Assembly (NCBI GenBank): GCA_037013495.1
Contig: CM072806.1
Location: 48,821,814-48,885,813, forward strand
Source of the DNA: Hippophae tibetana
Lineage: Eukaryota; Streptophyta; Magnoliopsida; Rosales; Elaeagnaceae
DNA: 64,000 bases
Direction of reading: 5' to 3'
Below are positions 34,392-45,449 of the stretch, piece by piece. The notes under the pieces were generated by a model. The model saw nothing but the letters and a program-made list of their open reading frames with translations, made no database searches and had not been told where the DNA came from. The stretch's first letter is position 1; the number at the start of each line of letters is the position of its first letter. Made by a program: the position numbers and the translations under genes.

Positions 34392-36030
34392 ATATTCATG
34401 TGATAAAACATTTCTCTCACTAAATAATTCTCATAAAAAATTTACATAGTAATGCTATCCTATGATCCAATAAAACCATATTCACTTGAATCTTAATAGC
34501 TCATATATACAGTGAAAATCAAAAAGACAAATAATCACACAAATTGTCTCGAAAGACTCATTTTTTATTAGTTCAATGTAGTAATAGTAAAATGAAGAAA
34601 AAAATTCATGAGTAGTACCAAATAGTAAATTTTATCATTAAAGTTATTTCCCTACATGAAATATCAAATTAAACACTTAATCATTAAGAGTTCTCCCCTA
34701 TGTTTAATAAATTTCCTATTATTAGCCACTCTCCTCTTTTTGTCTAACGAGAAAGTAATTTAACTTTGAAATAAAGATAATTAGTATAAGAAAACATCAA
34801 TGCATTTCATAAAAATAACTCCCCCTAAATTATATGACTCTTTAAAATAAAATAGAATGAAACAAAAATTTATCAAATCTAATATATATAAATTTTTCTT
34901 TTCAATCGATGATAATAGACTTATTTAAACATGACCATGACATAACACTCAATTATGAAATTAAACTTGTTCAAATTTTGACTATCCATTAAAAGCATAA
35001 GTATATGGATAAGATATACATACATACATACATACGTACATACGTACATACATACATACATACTAAAACACACAATGGTGTATCAACAATCACCTAAAAT
35101 AAGATACATATTTGAACTTCAAAAGTATGTTAGTTAATTCATTTATGATCAGTCACGAAAGATCCAAAGGAAAAAAATATCACCTATCATAGAAAATTGT
35201 AATTGAATATTTAATTTCACAAAATAAAAATTATCTATCATGAGAGAACTTCAAAATTTTATTTCCATTTTTTATATAGAGAGATTGGTTATTTATTTAT
35301 TTATTTTCTTTTTTGTATAAACACTTGTAACTATTTCATTTTATGCATGCAAAGCTTTCTCTGTATTTTTTTGTTAAAGAAATATGCACAAGCTAGAAAC
35401 CTAATAAGATGACTTTCATACTGGTTATGAGGTAGCCCTCTTTACTAACTATAGTAGTTGCATGCATCACAATAGGTAGCCCTCTCAAAACTAGGTATCA
35501 CTCTTCAGATTTGTTTAGAAAGTGAAAGATAGAGCTCAAACGCAATTTTTCAATCAAGGTTAGCTAAGCCCTAGAATCTTACATGAGTAATCATAAATTT
35601 TATGCATGACATACATATGTGTTTGGTGAATGCATGAGTAAGTTCTTGTCGACATCGATCACCACATATGAAAAAGTATGTAAATGCACAAGTAAAAATA
35701 CCCATTTACCCAAGAAAGATTCAATCAGAATAATTGAAGTTTGTAAGTGAAAGTAATATTTGAAGTTCATTTCAATGTTAAAACATATCTACTCCTCCCT
35801 TTTTTATATTTTTTTAAACTAAAGAACAAAAAATAAAAATAATAAATAAACAATCCTACTAAAATACTCATATAGTGTTAACTAAGCACTCAAAAAAATA
35901 TAACCAAGTGAACATTAAAGGTTTGTCATGTGATGGAAAAAATAATCTTTTTTAACCTAAATTTACTTGAATTTTGGTTTCTCTATGAGTTTTAAATCAA
36001 CTACCTTAGTTTTCATTGGCATGTTATTAG
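34392..36030 (-). other. Non-coding interior of the copia-like element
   Basis: This is where protease, integrase, RT and RNase H would normally be, but about 1.6 kb is left and no pol motif is recognisable. Two minus-strand GGGGAGA/GGGGGAG motifs (about 34690 and 34812) are typical of the region before a copia 3' LTR. A TACA microsatellite lies at 35017-35063. Confidence 0.5.
35017..35063. repeat. (TACA)n microsatellite
   Basis: About 12 TACA units with two TACG variants, inside the non-coding interior of the copia-like element. Confidence 0.95.
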
Positions 36031-37865
36031 ACTTACCTAAGATTTCACATTCATTCTAATTAAAGATGCATCCTGTATGATAGGATGGTGATAATTAGTC
36101 CTAGAATTACATATATTGAGTTTCACTTGCCTTTTTTGACCTACAATTTCATGCTTTTTACTAGAGTTATTGGACATAATATGTATAGATGAATGATAAT
36201 GTTGAGTCCTATAACTAGAAGCATGTAAGGTATTATTAGAATGGGTAGCTTTTAATAAGAATCTACTGTTGGGCCTTATATGATTTTTCCTACCACAATG
36301 ATGATAGATAAATACATACTTAATAGTTTTTCCTACTATATGTGCAATAGTTCTTTGCACGTGATTAGTACTAATAGGAGTAGAGTTAGAAGGCCTTATA
36401 AATATTGTTTTTGATGTTGAAGGTGTAGAGATCTCATTTTTATAACCATGGCCACATGTATCACGTAAAGAAGAAAGGTTGGAGGGTTTTACAAATAGAG
36501 TTGTTTTGAAGATGATGGTGTAGAATGCTTATCTACATACCTTAGCCCTCTCTTGTCTCCAAAAGGTTTTCCATAGTTAAGCGCTTTATTTAGCCTTTCA
36601 ACTCAATTGGTCATCCTCTTTTTGGTTTCATTTGATTGTTCAAGTTCTAGTACAAGATTCTTATTTTCCTATTTAAGATCTACAAAACTTGATTTCAAAA
36701 TATCAACAAGTTCAGACAGCTCAATTCTTTTATTTTTCTAATATGGAGGAATTAATTTCATATTATTTGACTTTATCATTTAATTTGGTTACTTTTACTA
36801 GTAACCTATCATTTTGTCTCTTATAATCCACAAAATTTATAAATAACTCATCAATGCTATTAAAATTAAATTTAGTGAGTAAAAATTCATAGTCACTTTC
36901 CTCACCATCTAAGCCAATGTTAGACTTACTAGAGTATCCACCAATATTTGTAGCAAATGACAAGTAGTTGGTGCCACTATTTTTAAAGTCACTTAGATTG
37001 TTGTTGTCATTTTCTCACTCAATAAGGGTAGCATTGAAATCCCTTCCAATTCTCTTTTCTTTGTTAGCATACTTAACTGCAAAATGACCAACCTCATTGC
37101 CTTAAAAACATTGTGGTCTAGTAGGTTTAGTTTTCTTGCCTTATGAACTCATAGGTTTGAGTTCTCTTGATTCTGATCCTTGAAATGGCTTGGTTTCTAT
37201 TTAGGTAGTGGGTTGTTTGGGTTGAAGATCTTCTTAAGCCTTTTGGCTATGAGTACTAACTCTTCATCATCCTTATCATTGTCACTATCACCATCATCAG
37301 TCATGGTGGTTTTGAAAGTGACACCTTTGGTCATTGTTAGTGTTCAAAATCTCATTTCAAAGGTTTGAAGTGAACCGATGAGTTCCTCAATTTTGATGGT
37401 ATCTACATCCTTACTTTCATCCATGGCATTGACTTTTATATGGAAGTGATATGACAATAAGCAAAGATTCTTCCAAACTAATCTAAGTTTCTCAATTTTC
37501 TCTCCAAGATTTGAAAAGGCATTAGTAATATCACACAGTTTAACATTAAATTCAAAAAAGATCTCATTATAAAGTTTTCAAATCTAGTACCTAACATGTG
37601 AAGTTTGGTTTGTTTAACTTGGGTGGTGCTCTCATGAGTGACCTCTAAAATACCCCAAGCATGCTTAACAGTATTAACATTAGAAATACGATATAGCTCA
37701 TTGGAAAACACAATACTAAAGATTTCATTAATTCCCTTTTGATTTTAGTTACTACCAGTTTTATCCTTAGTGGTCCATTCGTTCCTAAGTTTAAGTGTGA
37801 CAATATTATCTATAGTAATCATAGGTGTTTTCCAATCATAAATAATAGAATTTGACATAGTCTCA
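36031..37865 (-). pseudogene. Copia-like gag with CCHC zinc knuckle, degenerate
   Basis: Minus-strand pieces in order. 37478-37711 holds the family-typical FSNELYRISNVNTVKHAW then EVTHESTTQVKQTKLHML, matching the UBN2-type copia gag core. 36763-36963 is an acidic part with a YEFLLTKF-like stretch and a coiled-coil end. 36037-36360 has YHHCGRKNHIRPN, a zinc-knuckle-like motif in which the first Cys reads Tyr and the last reads Asn or Ser. Many stops intervene. It begins about 150 bases after the primer-binding site. The plus-strand frame at 37180-37368 is a shadow. Confidence 0.75.
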
Positions 37866-38013
37866 TCTAGAGAACATAAAAGGCTCTCATACTACCCTTA
37901 CATTATGGGTAGTTAGACCCATCAAATAAAAAAAACATAGGTTGTAGAAGAACCCTTTCTCTCAAATGATCCATAACAAGGTCCTAGGCAAATAGTAGGT
38001 ATATATAGTGATC

Positions 38014-38028
38014 CATTTTGATACCAAT
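38014..38028 (-). other. Primer-binding site, tRNA-Met type (decayed)
   Basis: On the minus strand TTGGTATCAAAATGG, matching the first part of the plant copia site TGGTATCAGAGC. It lies directly after the 5' LTR of the copia-like element. Confidence 0.6.
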
Positions 38029-38029
38029 T

Positions 38030-38851
38030 AAAAGTTTAAGTTATAGATCTAATTAACTTATAGGATGTGAATAGGTAATTTTGCTAATTATGTCTAATTA
38101 AAAATTACCAAGTAACTAGACATACAATTGTGTATAAATAATATGAAGCAAAAAATGAAGATTAAACTTGACACACAATATTTTTGGTGGAAACAACCTA
38201 GGCCACAAGAAGGACCTAAGATAAAAACCATCAGTCCACCGACCACTTAACTATCCACTATGAAAATTAATTCGATTACTAATCTAGGTCTTAAACTACC
38301 CTTCATAGATAAAGCCCCCAAATTAATATACTTATGATCCTTCACTTTTCCATAGTTTTTATAAGGTAGGTGCATGGATCTAGACCAATGTTTTGATCTC
38401 TCGAGTCACACGAGGAATCAAACTTGTTCAGTAAGCACCTAAAAAGTTAGCACATATAGCATAAGTGGAAGTGTGTCCTAAAGCATATTCAATAATGAAA
38501 ACCCCATCTAGAAGATTCAAGATTTAAAACAATTAAACTAAGTCATCTATCAAACCCTAGAACAATGGTTTAAAAGCACAATATCATAAAAACAAATAGG
38601 CTTATTAATCAATAAATCATAACCACACAATGTTTGCTAAATTAAATAAAAAACAAGCCTAAAAAATATGATCAAGTTTTTGTAAAACTTTTGAGAGAGA
38701 AAGCACAAAGTAATCAAATGAATAGAATAGGTGTGATTATTGAAAAAAAGCATTAGGTTGCTTAAATAGGAGAATTAAAACCCTAATGCTATATCATTAA
38801 GCAAATACTATTATATCCTTAAAACATTTCATAGAGTAATAATAAATAGGG
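38030..38851 (-). repeat. 5' LTR of the copia-like element, truncated
   Basis: Collinear with 33088-33895. It ends abruptly at about 38851, where LINE sequence begins, so about 0.45 kb of the outer LTR is missing. The missing part does not reappear right after the LINE at 42.48 kb, so a simple insertion does not explain it. Confidence 0.75.
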
Positions 38852-40149
38852 GAAATATGTTCAATCTGTTGGTATTTATGGTTATGTTAATAATGATGAA
38901 AATATTTCTTGTGAATGGATGGGGAAGCCAGTCCCAAGTGACTCCACATCAAATAATGATACTAGTTTAGAACTGTCAAGGGGCCAAGAATTCCATGACA
39001 GCTAGACAACTTAAGGAATTCGTAAATTTCATTCTCCAAAAATTATGGTGTTGTTAGAAACTAAAATAGTTTGCAAAATTTGAATCACCTTACTTTTGAA
39101 ACCGGTCTTTCAAACATGGCCGGTGTAGATTTTGATGGTGCTAGTGAAAGGATTTATCTTTTATAGAGTGATGAGGATGGTCTTTCTATTAGATTAGTTT
39201 TATTATATTGATTTTTTAGTTTTTTCATTGAGTTTGAAGTTACTAATTCTACTACTAGATTGTCATGGATAAAATTTGATGTTTATACTAATTTTGATAA
39301 TGATATAAGGAATTTTTAGTTGGAGTCCATTCAAGAGAGACTAATGCTTTGTGGTAAGGCTATGTTACTAGAGGATTTCAATGAATTTTTTTCAAATGTA
39401 GAAACATTCGGTGGTTGAATTCGATCACAAAGATCCATGTTGATTTTTCAAGATTTTGTTCATGATAATAATTTGTTGGATTTGGTTTTGATAAAAATAT
39501 GATTAGTTGGAATAATAAAAGAATAGTGGAGGCAAATGTCTAATAAAGCTTTGTTTTTTGTTCCTTAAAATTTGGCCCATTTTGGAAGGAAAAAACATTT
39601 ACTTTTGAGAGAAGATGGATGGATATTTCAAAATGTGAAGAGGTTGTTAAGCATGCTTGGGATTTTCATATTTTTGGATCTATTTGGTATCATTTAAAGT
39701 GAAAAATTGCATGGTATCAACGAGCTCTCATTAATTGAAAAAGAGCGACTAGTTTCAATACTCAATAAAAGCATCATGATGTTAGAGAAGTAAGATTTGT
39801 TTGATTCAAACCGTTATCAGTTTGTTTACTCTTCTTTAAAACAAGTATGTATGGAAGAAGAAAAATATTGGAAGGATAAATCTCAAGTGGATTGGATTAG
39901 GTATGGGGATCAAACCATTAATTTTTTCCATTCTAAAGTTGCTCAATGAAGGCAACAGTGAACTGTGTTAGGGTTAGAGATCTCAAATGGTGGTTGGGTT
40001 ATGAATAAGAGGGAGGGGTATTAAGGTGATTTCCTTTTCTTACTTTGAACAACTTTTTTAATATTTAAATCCATTAAACTTTGATCAAGTTTTATCTTAT
40101 GTTGATGTTAAGGTTACAATGGAACATAATAATAGCCTAACTAGGCCAA

Positions 40150-41000
40150 TTTTGGAAAAAAGAAATTAAATGTACTTTATTTCAAATAAACCCTTCAAAA
40201 TTGCCAGGCCTAGATGGTATGCTATCTTGTTTTTTTCAAAAGTATTGGCATTTTGTGCATAGTGATGTGATTAATGCTGTTAAATGTTTTTTTTTTTCAT
40301 TATGAAACATTGTCAACTACTACTAATTTTACACATATTGTTTTGATTCCAAAAGTTGGCTCCCAAAAAATATTAATGTGCAATTAAGGTCGGTTAAGGG
40401 ATGTTATCTCAAGGGTGATCAATATTAATCAAAATTCTTTTGTTCACCATCTTTTAATTTCTGACAATATTTTGGTGGCTCATAAGCTACTTCGTACTTT
40501 CAAGTATAGAAGACATGAGGAACACCAACACTTATCCTTGAAACTTGGTATAAGTAAAGCATATGAATGGGTTGAGTGGAGTATTCTGGAAGCCAAGATG
40601 AGGAGATTGGGATTCTGTGAGCGATGTTTTCATTAGATTATAACTTGTTCTCAACTGTTACTTATTCTTATATGTTAAATGGGGAATCCGTTAAATTATT
40701 TTGTTCACGTATAGGTATTCTCCAAGGTGATCCACTTCTATCACTCTTGTTCCTACTTTGTGGGGAGGGGATTTATCGTCTTTTACACCATGAATTGAAA
40801 CGAGGTATTATTAGTGGTTTAAAAATAAGTAGGTTTAGTCCAACAATTTCTCATCTTTTGTCTATTAATGACTCTTAAGTCTTCTATCATAGTTCTTTAA
40901 CAAAGATCAATCATTTACAAATTGAGGAATTATGAGTCGTGTTAGGGTAGACTATCAATTATCATAATCAAGTATTTATTTCAACACCAGCATTGACCTT
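40150..41000 (+). pseudogene. LINE reverse transcriptase domain
   Basis: Open segments 40415-40636 and 40624-40878 overlap at a frame change. The first has NSFVHHLLISDNILVAHKLL and LKLGISKAYEWVEW, the equivalent of the QxAFVxGRxIxDNxLxAxE and DxSKAYDxVEW motifs, with both Asp residues of the second changed (Gly and Glu). The second has IGILQGDPL, the RQGDPLSP motif, and ends in LSINDS where functional LINEs have FADDS, so the catalytic Asp pair is lost. Confidence 0.85.
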
Positions 41001-41948
41001 GATATAAGGAAGGAGATTCAATCATGTTTAAGCATTTCTTATATTTCTAGATTTGATAAATATTTGGGTCTTTCTACATTATTTGGTAGATTTTGGAGGG
41101 CATATATTGGTTGCATTATGGATCGTGTTTAGGCTAAAATCCAAAATTTGTCATGTAAGTTTCTTTCTATGGTTAGGAAAGAGGTTCTTTTAAATGCGAT
41201 GGCTTGTACCATGCCAAACTTTACTATGTAATGTTTTATCTTACCTATGGGTTTATGCAATGACTTTGATAATTCCTTACAAAAAATTTAGTATGGTACA
41301 ACTAGCAATAATAGAAAGATTTACAATTTGGTTTGGCAAAAAAATAAGTACTTTCAAGGATATTGGGGATTTAGGATTCAAAGATCTCAAGGCATTTAAT
41401 TTAGCTATGGTCTCTAAATAATATTGGCACCTAGTTAAGTACCTTGATTCTTTATTTGCATAAGTCTTTAAGCATGAATATTTTTGTTTGGGTCTTTCTT
41501 TACTAATGGTGTTGGATATTCTCTTTCGTAGGCTTAGAGGGATTTTCTAGAGGCTCATCTGGTGTTTTTAGTCGGTGTGTAGTGGTCTATAAATAAGGGG
41601 CGAGTTATTTATATTTAGAAGGACCCATGTCTCCCTAGCTCACCCAGGTCTTTCTTTATTTTTGCACGAATTGAAGGTGTTCGTTGGGTGACACAACTTA
41701 TTAACTCGGAGCACAAATATTGGAGGATTTATCTTGTGAATTAGTTGTTTGAGCAAGATGGTGCTAATAATATATGAGGAATCAAGATTGCTTCTCATTT
41801 GAAAGGTGAGCTTATTTGGCATTTTACCTCACATGGAGTCTTTTCTATAAACTCAACTTATTTGTTGGCCTGTGATGTCCTTTGACTAAATATTCAAGAG
41901 TTGAATGGTATGGATAATCTTGTTTGGAAATCCATTTGAAAGCTTATA

Positions 41949-42278
41949 GTGCCTCCAATTTTTTTCCATTTTAGTTGGTGGTGTTTTCATAATGGATTGG
42001 TAGTAAAACAATCACTAGTAGATATAAGGTGTGTTGTGGATGATATGTCATGCCCTTTGTGTGAAGATCATGTTGAAACTATGTTACATTTTTTGATAGG
42101 ATGTCATAAAGTTAGCTCTATCTTAACTGTTCTATGTCTTTCATTTTCCTTTCATCAATATGTTTACCGTTCTTTTCAGAACTTATTTATGGGTCTGAGC
42201 TTTTGGCCACAATTTGCATGGGATTCTGGAGGATTTGAACTTGTCATAAAATTTAGTTTTTCAACATCTTATGTTTGA
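41949..42278 (+). pseudogene. LINE zf-RVT (zinc-binding) domain
   Basis: A 109-residue segment with FHFSWWCFHNGL, then CPLCEDHVETMLHFLIGC. The Cys/His spacing matches the zf-RVT domain at the C-terminus of plant LINE ORF2. Its role is thought to be nucleic-acid binding. It follows the RT by about 1 kb, as in L1-type plant LINEs. Confidence 0.8.
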
Positions 42279-42597
42279 TCCTAGAGAGATTATTTCTATG
42301 GTTCATTATAATCGTCTCTTTTTTAGTTTGGCTTTTGGCTAATATTGTTGGTATCTAATTAGCTTTATATTAGTGGCTTTGAACAACCTTGTTTGTACTT
42401 GTGGTTTTTGGTACTTGTGTCAAGTTTTTTAAGTGTTATTAAATAAAATTTAACATCCTATCATTTGATCAAAAAAACATTGAGGTTATTAATACCATTG
42501 TTTGGACATGTTATTTAACCAAAACTAACATTTTACCAAAAATGTGGTTAGTTATAGTAATGTTAATTTCTCCAAAATTGTAATGGTAGTATATAAC

Positions 42598-43260
42598 ACA
42601 ACTATATAGAATGGGAAGAAAAAAATAACATTTTTAAATTTATAACAATAAAAATAATACCTTAATAATATTAAACATGGTCAAATTGGTTAGAGTTTAA
42701 TGTGAAATAATGAGATAAACTTTTTTATATTAGTAAAAATATATCAATTGGACATAAAAAGAACTTTTTTTGTGATTACAAGTTCTAATGGTACTATTTT
42801 TATTATTTTCATTAAAAAAACCTTTGTTTACCCTATTCTGAGGTAAACTCATACACGTGAGAAATTGGATCATTTAATTTAATGGTTTAGTGATAAGACC
42901 TACCCGTCATTTATTTCAAGTCACATAGCTATACAGGATAGGTAGAAAAAAATAACATTTTAAAAATTTATAACAATAAAAATAACATCTTAATAATATT
43001 AAATTTGGTTAAATTGGTTAGAATTTAATATTGAATAGATCTAAATGATTGTTGATTAATTTGAACTACATTCAATATGAAATGAGATTACTTTTTAGGT
43101 TACAAATTCTAATGATATTATTTTCGTAAAAAAAAACTTTATTTATCCTATTTTTAAGTAAATTAAGACACGTTAGAAAAGTAGATCATTTAATTTAATG
43201 GTTTAGTGGTTAGATCTACTCCTGTTTTATTTCAAATCACATGTTCAAATCGTATCAATT
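42598..43260. repeat. ~330-bp direct duplication
   Basis: Copy 1 (about 42598-42925) and copy 2 (about 42926-43260) share blocks in the same order: ATTTATAACAATAAAAATAA, an AATAATATTAAA block, a GGTTAGA(G/A)TTTAAT block, an AAAACTTT/CCTATTTT block, and ATCATTTAATTTAATGGTTT followed by AGTG. Each ends with a GGTTTAGTGGTTAGA-like box; copy 2 adds TTCAAATC near 43234, so both resemble the A and B boxes of a tRNA-derived SINE head. Confidence 0.65.
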
Positions 43261-45449
43261 ATATTTTGATTTTAAAAAAATTAATATTTTTTCCATCACC
43301 CCAACAGGCTCGGGTAAAGGTGGTGCTGACGTGGGTTCGAATCACTTCCCTCTAGTGTGAAATAGTTAGCTATTGAATGTATATAGTGTATCTCAAAATA
43401 TTCTGTATTAATTATAAAAAAAACATGTGAGAAAAGACTATTATTTGGTTAAACTTGATTTGTAATAAAAGTAAATTCAAATGAGTTTTTGGAAAAATGG
43501 TCACTACTAAACGTTTTTATGATAAGTTTGGCATAAAATATAAATAAGATAAAAGCATGATTTAGTATAACGTATTTTGTTGAAAAAGTTTTAAAATGTA
43601 ATTTATATTTTCATATATAATTTAGATAACTTGCAAGCTAATCATATTAGGTATCATAATATGGTGATAATTTTTTTGTAAAAATAATATCATTTAAAAT
43701 TTATAATTATAAAATAATATTTTATATATCTAATTTTTATATATTTTTATTAGTTAATTGTTTTTCATATATTATTTATATTGAATGTTATTCAATTAGA
43801 CAATGTTCAAATTAAATTATGACCATTTAGATCAATTTAATGTTAAACATAATTCAATTAAACCCCGTTTAATATTATTAAAATACTATTTTTATTGTAA
43901 TAAATTTTAAGAGTGTTAGTTTACCTAAATTCCTTAATATTTTTATTAAATTTATTTTTCTTTAAAGATTGATAATTAATATATAAACATCATCAATAGT
44001 ACTAACTTTTTAAGTAAATTAATCTTTATACTTTCATATCTCAACAATTAAGATTTATTTAGTAGTGTAAAGATAAAATTGTCATTTAAATGTTAATATA
44101 TGAACACAAACAATAAAGCAAAAAAAAAACTAAATAATAGAAAATTATGTCTTTACTTATTCTTTTGTTAGCACTAGTATTTAATGCATGGAAAATAGAG
44201 GATTTTAGATTCATTATAAAATTAAGTTTATAAATTTGCAAATTCAATGATTTTTGTTACATTCTAGATTCATAATTAATAACTTTCCATATATTTCATA
44301 AAATATCTAGCCTTTATTCTATTTTTTCTTCTTATTTTTTCTTAATTTTTGCTTTTGACCTATAGCAACGGGAGAAAGACTTCTCCTATAATAAGAGCTC
44401 TCTCTCTCTATTAAATTTTTTTTTTCTTTGTTTTCTACTTAGTTCTTAATTTAATTAGATCTATTTATCTTGAAAACTTACTTTGATGTAATTTTTGGCA
44501 TTTTTTAATAAAGTTTTTACATATTTTTTAATTTGGACCTTTATTTAAATTTGTTGATTTTTTTATTAGAATTGTTGTTACTTTAAAGATCAAAGATATG
44601 AATTCAAGTAGATTACATGAAGACAGAAATTAATATTAAGAGTAATATAGCCCAGCAAATGGAATCCCATAAAATAAACTATTATTACAAACGCTATTAT
44701 TCAAATGATACAGAAAGATTATTGTGTATTAATGTATTTATCAATTTTTATTTATTTATATCATATAATTAAATTCTTTAATATACTAAAATTTTAATAA
44801 ATGAATGTAAATTTAATTTTTTTAAAATATTTTTGTTACACTAATCTCAATTTTTGATTTTAAAAAATGATTTTTGTGATATAGCTTTTTCACTTTATTG
44901 TAGTGAAACACTTACTATTAAAGAAAAAATATGGGTTTATTGTTAATTGTCGTATATCAAACTTATTAGAAAAATTAACTTTTAGCCATATTTTCTAACA
45001 CCATTTTTATGTATTATATAATTTATTTTGAAATAAATAATACATATTTATTAATTTATTAATTATTCTAAATTATAAGGAATGAGATTTAAACTCACAT
45101 ATAATAAATATAAGGCACCACCTCTATCATCATACTACTTAGATAAATTTGAATATTTATAAGTATACATTATCATTTACAAATGATAAATAATTTAAAA
45201 ATAATAGTCATCATGCCCACAAGAAAAATATATCATTAAGTATTTGAGTATCAAACTATGGTCACACAAATATTGTATAGATCAATGAAAAAAGATTCAT
45301 GATCTAACACACCTACAAAAGAGTCATGGGAATCAATTTTTTTCAAATTTCCTACACAAGGAAGGAAACTATCCCCAACTAGATGGAGCATGTACAACAT
45401 GTGCCCTTGAGATGATGGGCGGCTACTGAGAGGACACAACCAAAAAAAG
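43261..45449. other. AT-rich intergenic DNA
   Basis: No coding sequence is supported. Many A/T runs and no recognisable element. A GGTTCGAATC at 43328-43337 recalls a tRNA B box but nothing around it folds as a tRNA. The small minus frame at 45251-45439 lacks motifs. Confidence 0.5.

Larger units (their letters stand above)
38866..42480 (+). mobile_element. L1-type LINE, degenerate
   Basis: A non-LTR retrotransposon, in order: an endonuclease-like N-terminus near 38.96-39.06 kb (NCQGAKNSMTARQLKEF, then an LLETK motif), RT at 40.15-41.0 kb, and a zinc-binding tail at 41.95-42.1 kb. It ends near 42477 in a GATC followed by a short A run, after an ATTAAATAAAATTTAACATC stretch typical of plant LINE 3' ends. 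Many stops and frame changes are present. The 5' end lacks a clear ORF1 and abuts a truncated copia LTR. No clear target duplication was found. Confidence 0.8.

Noticed and set aside
43300..43370. GGTTCGAATC resembling the T-arm of a tRNA
   Set aside because: No acceptor stem, D-arm or anticodon stem can be built around it.
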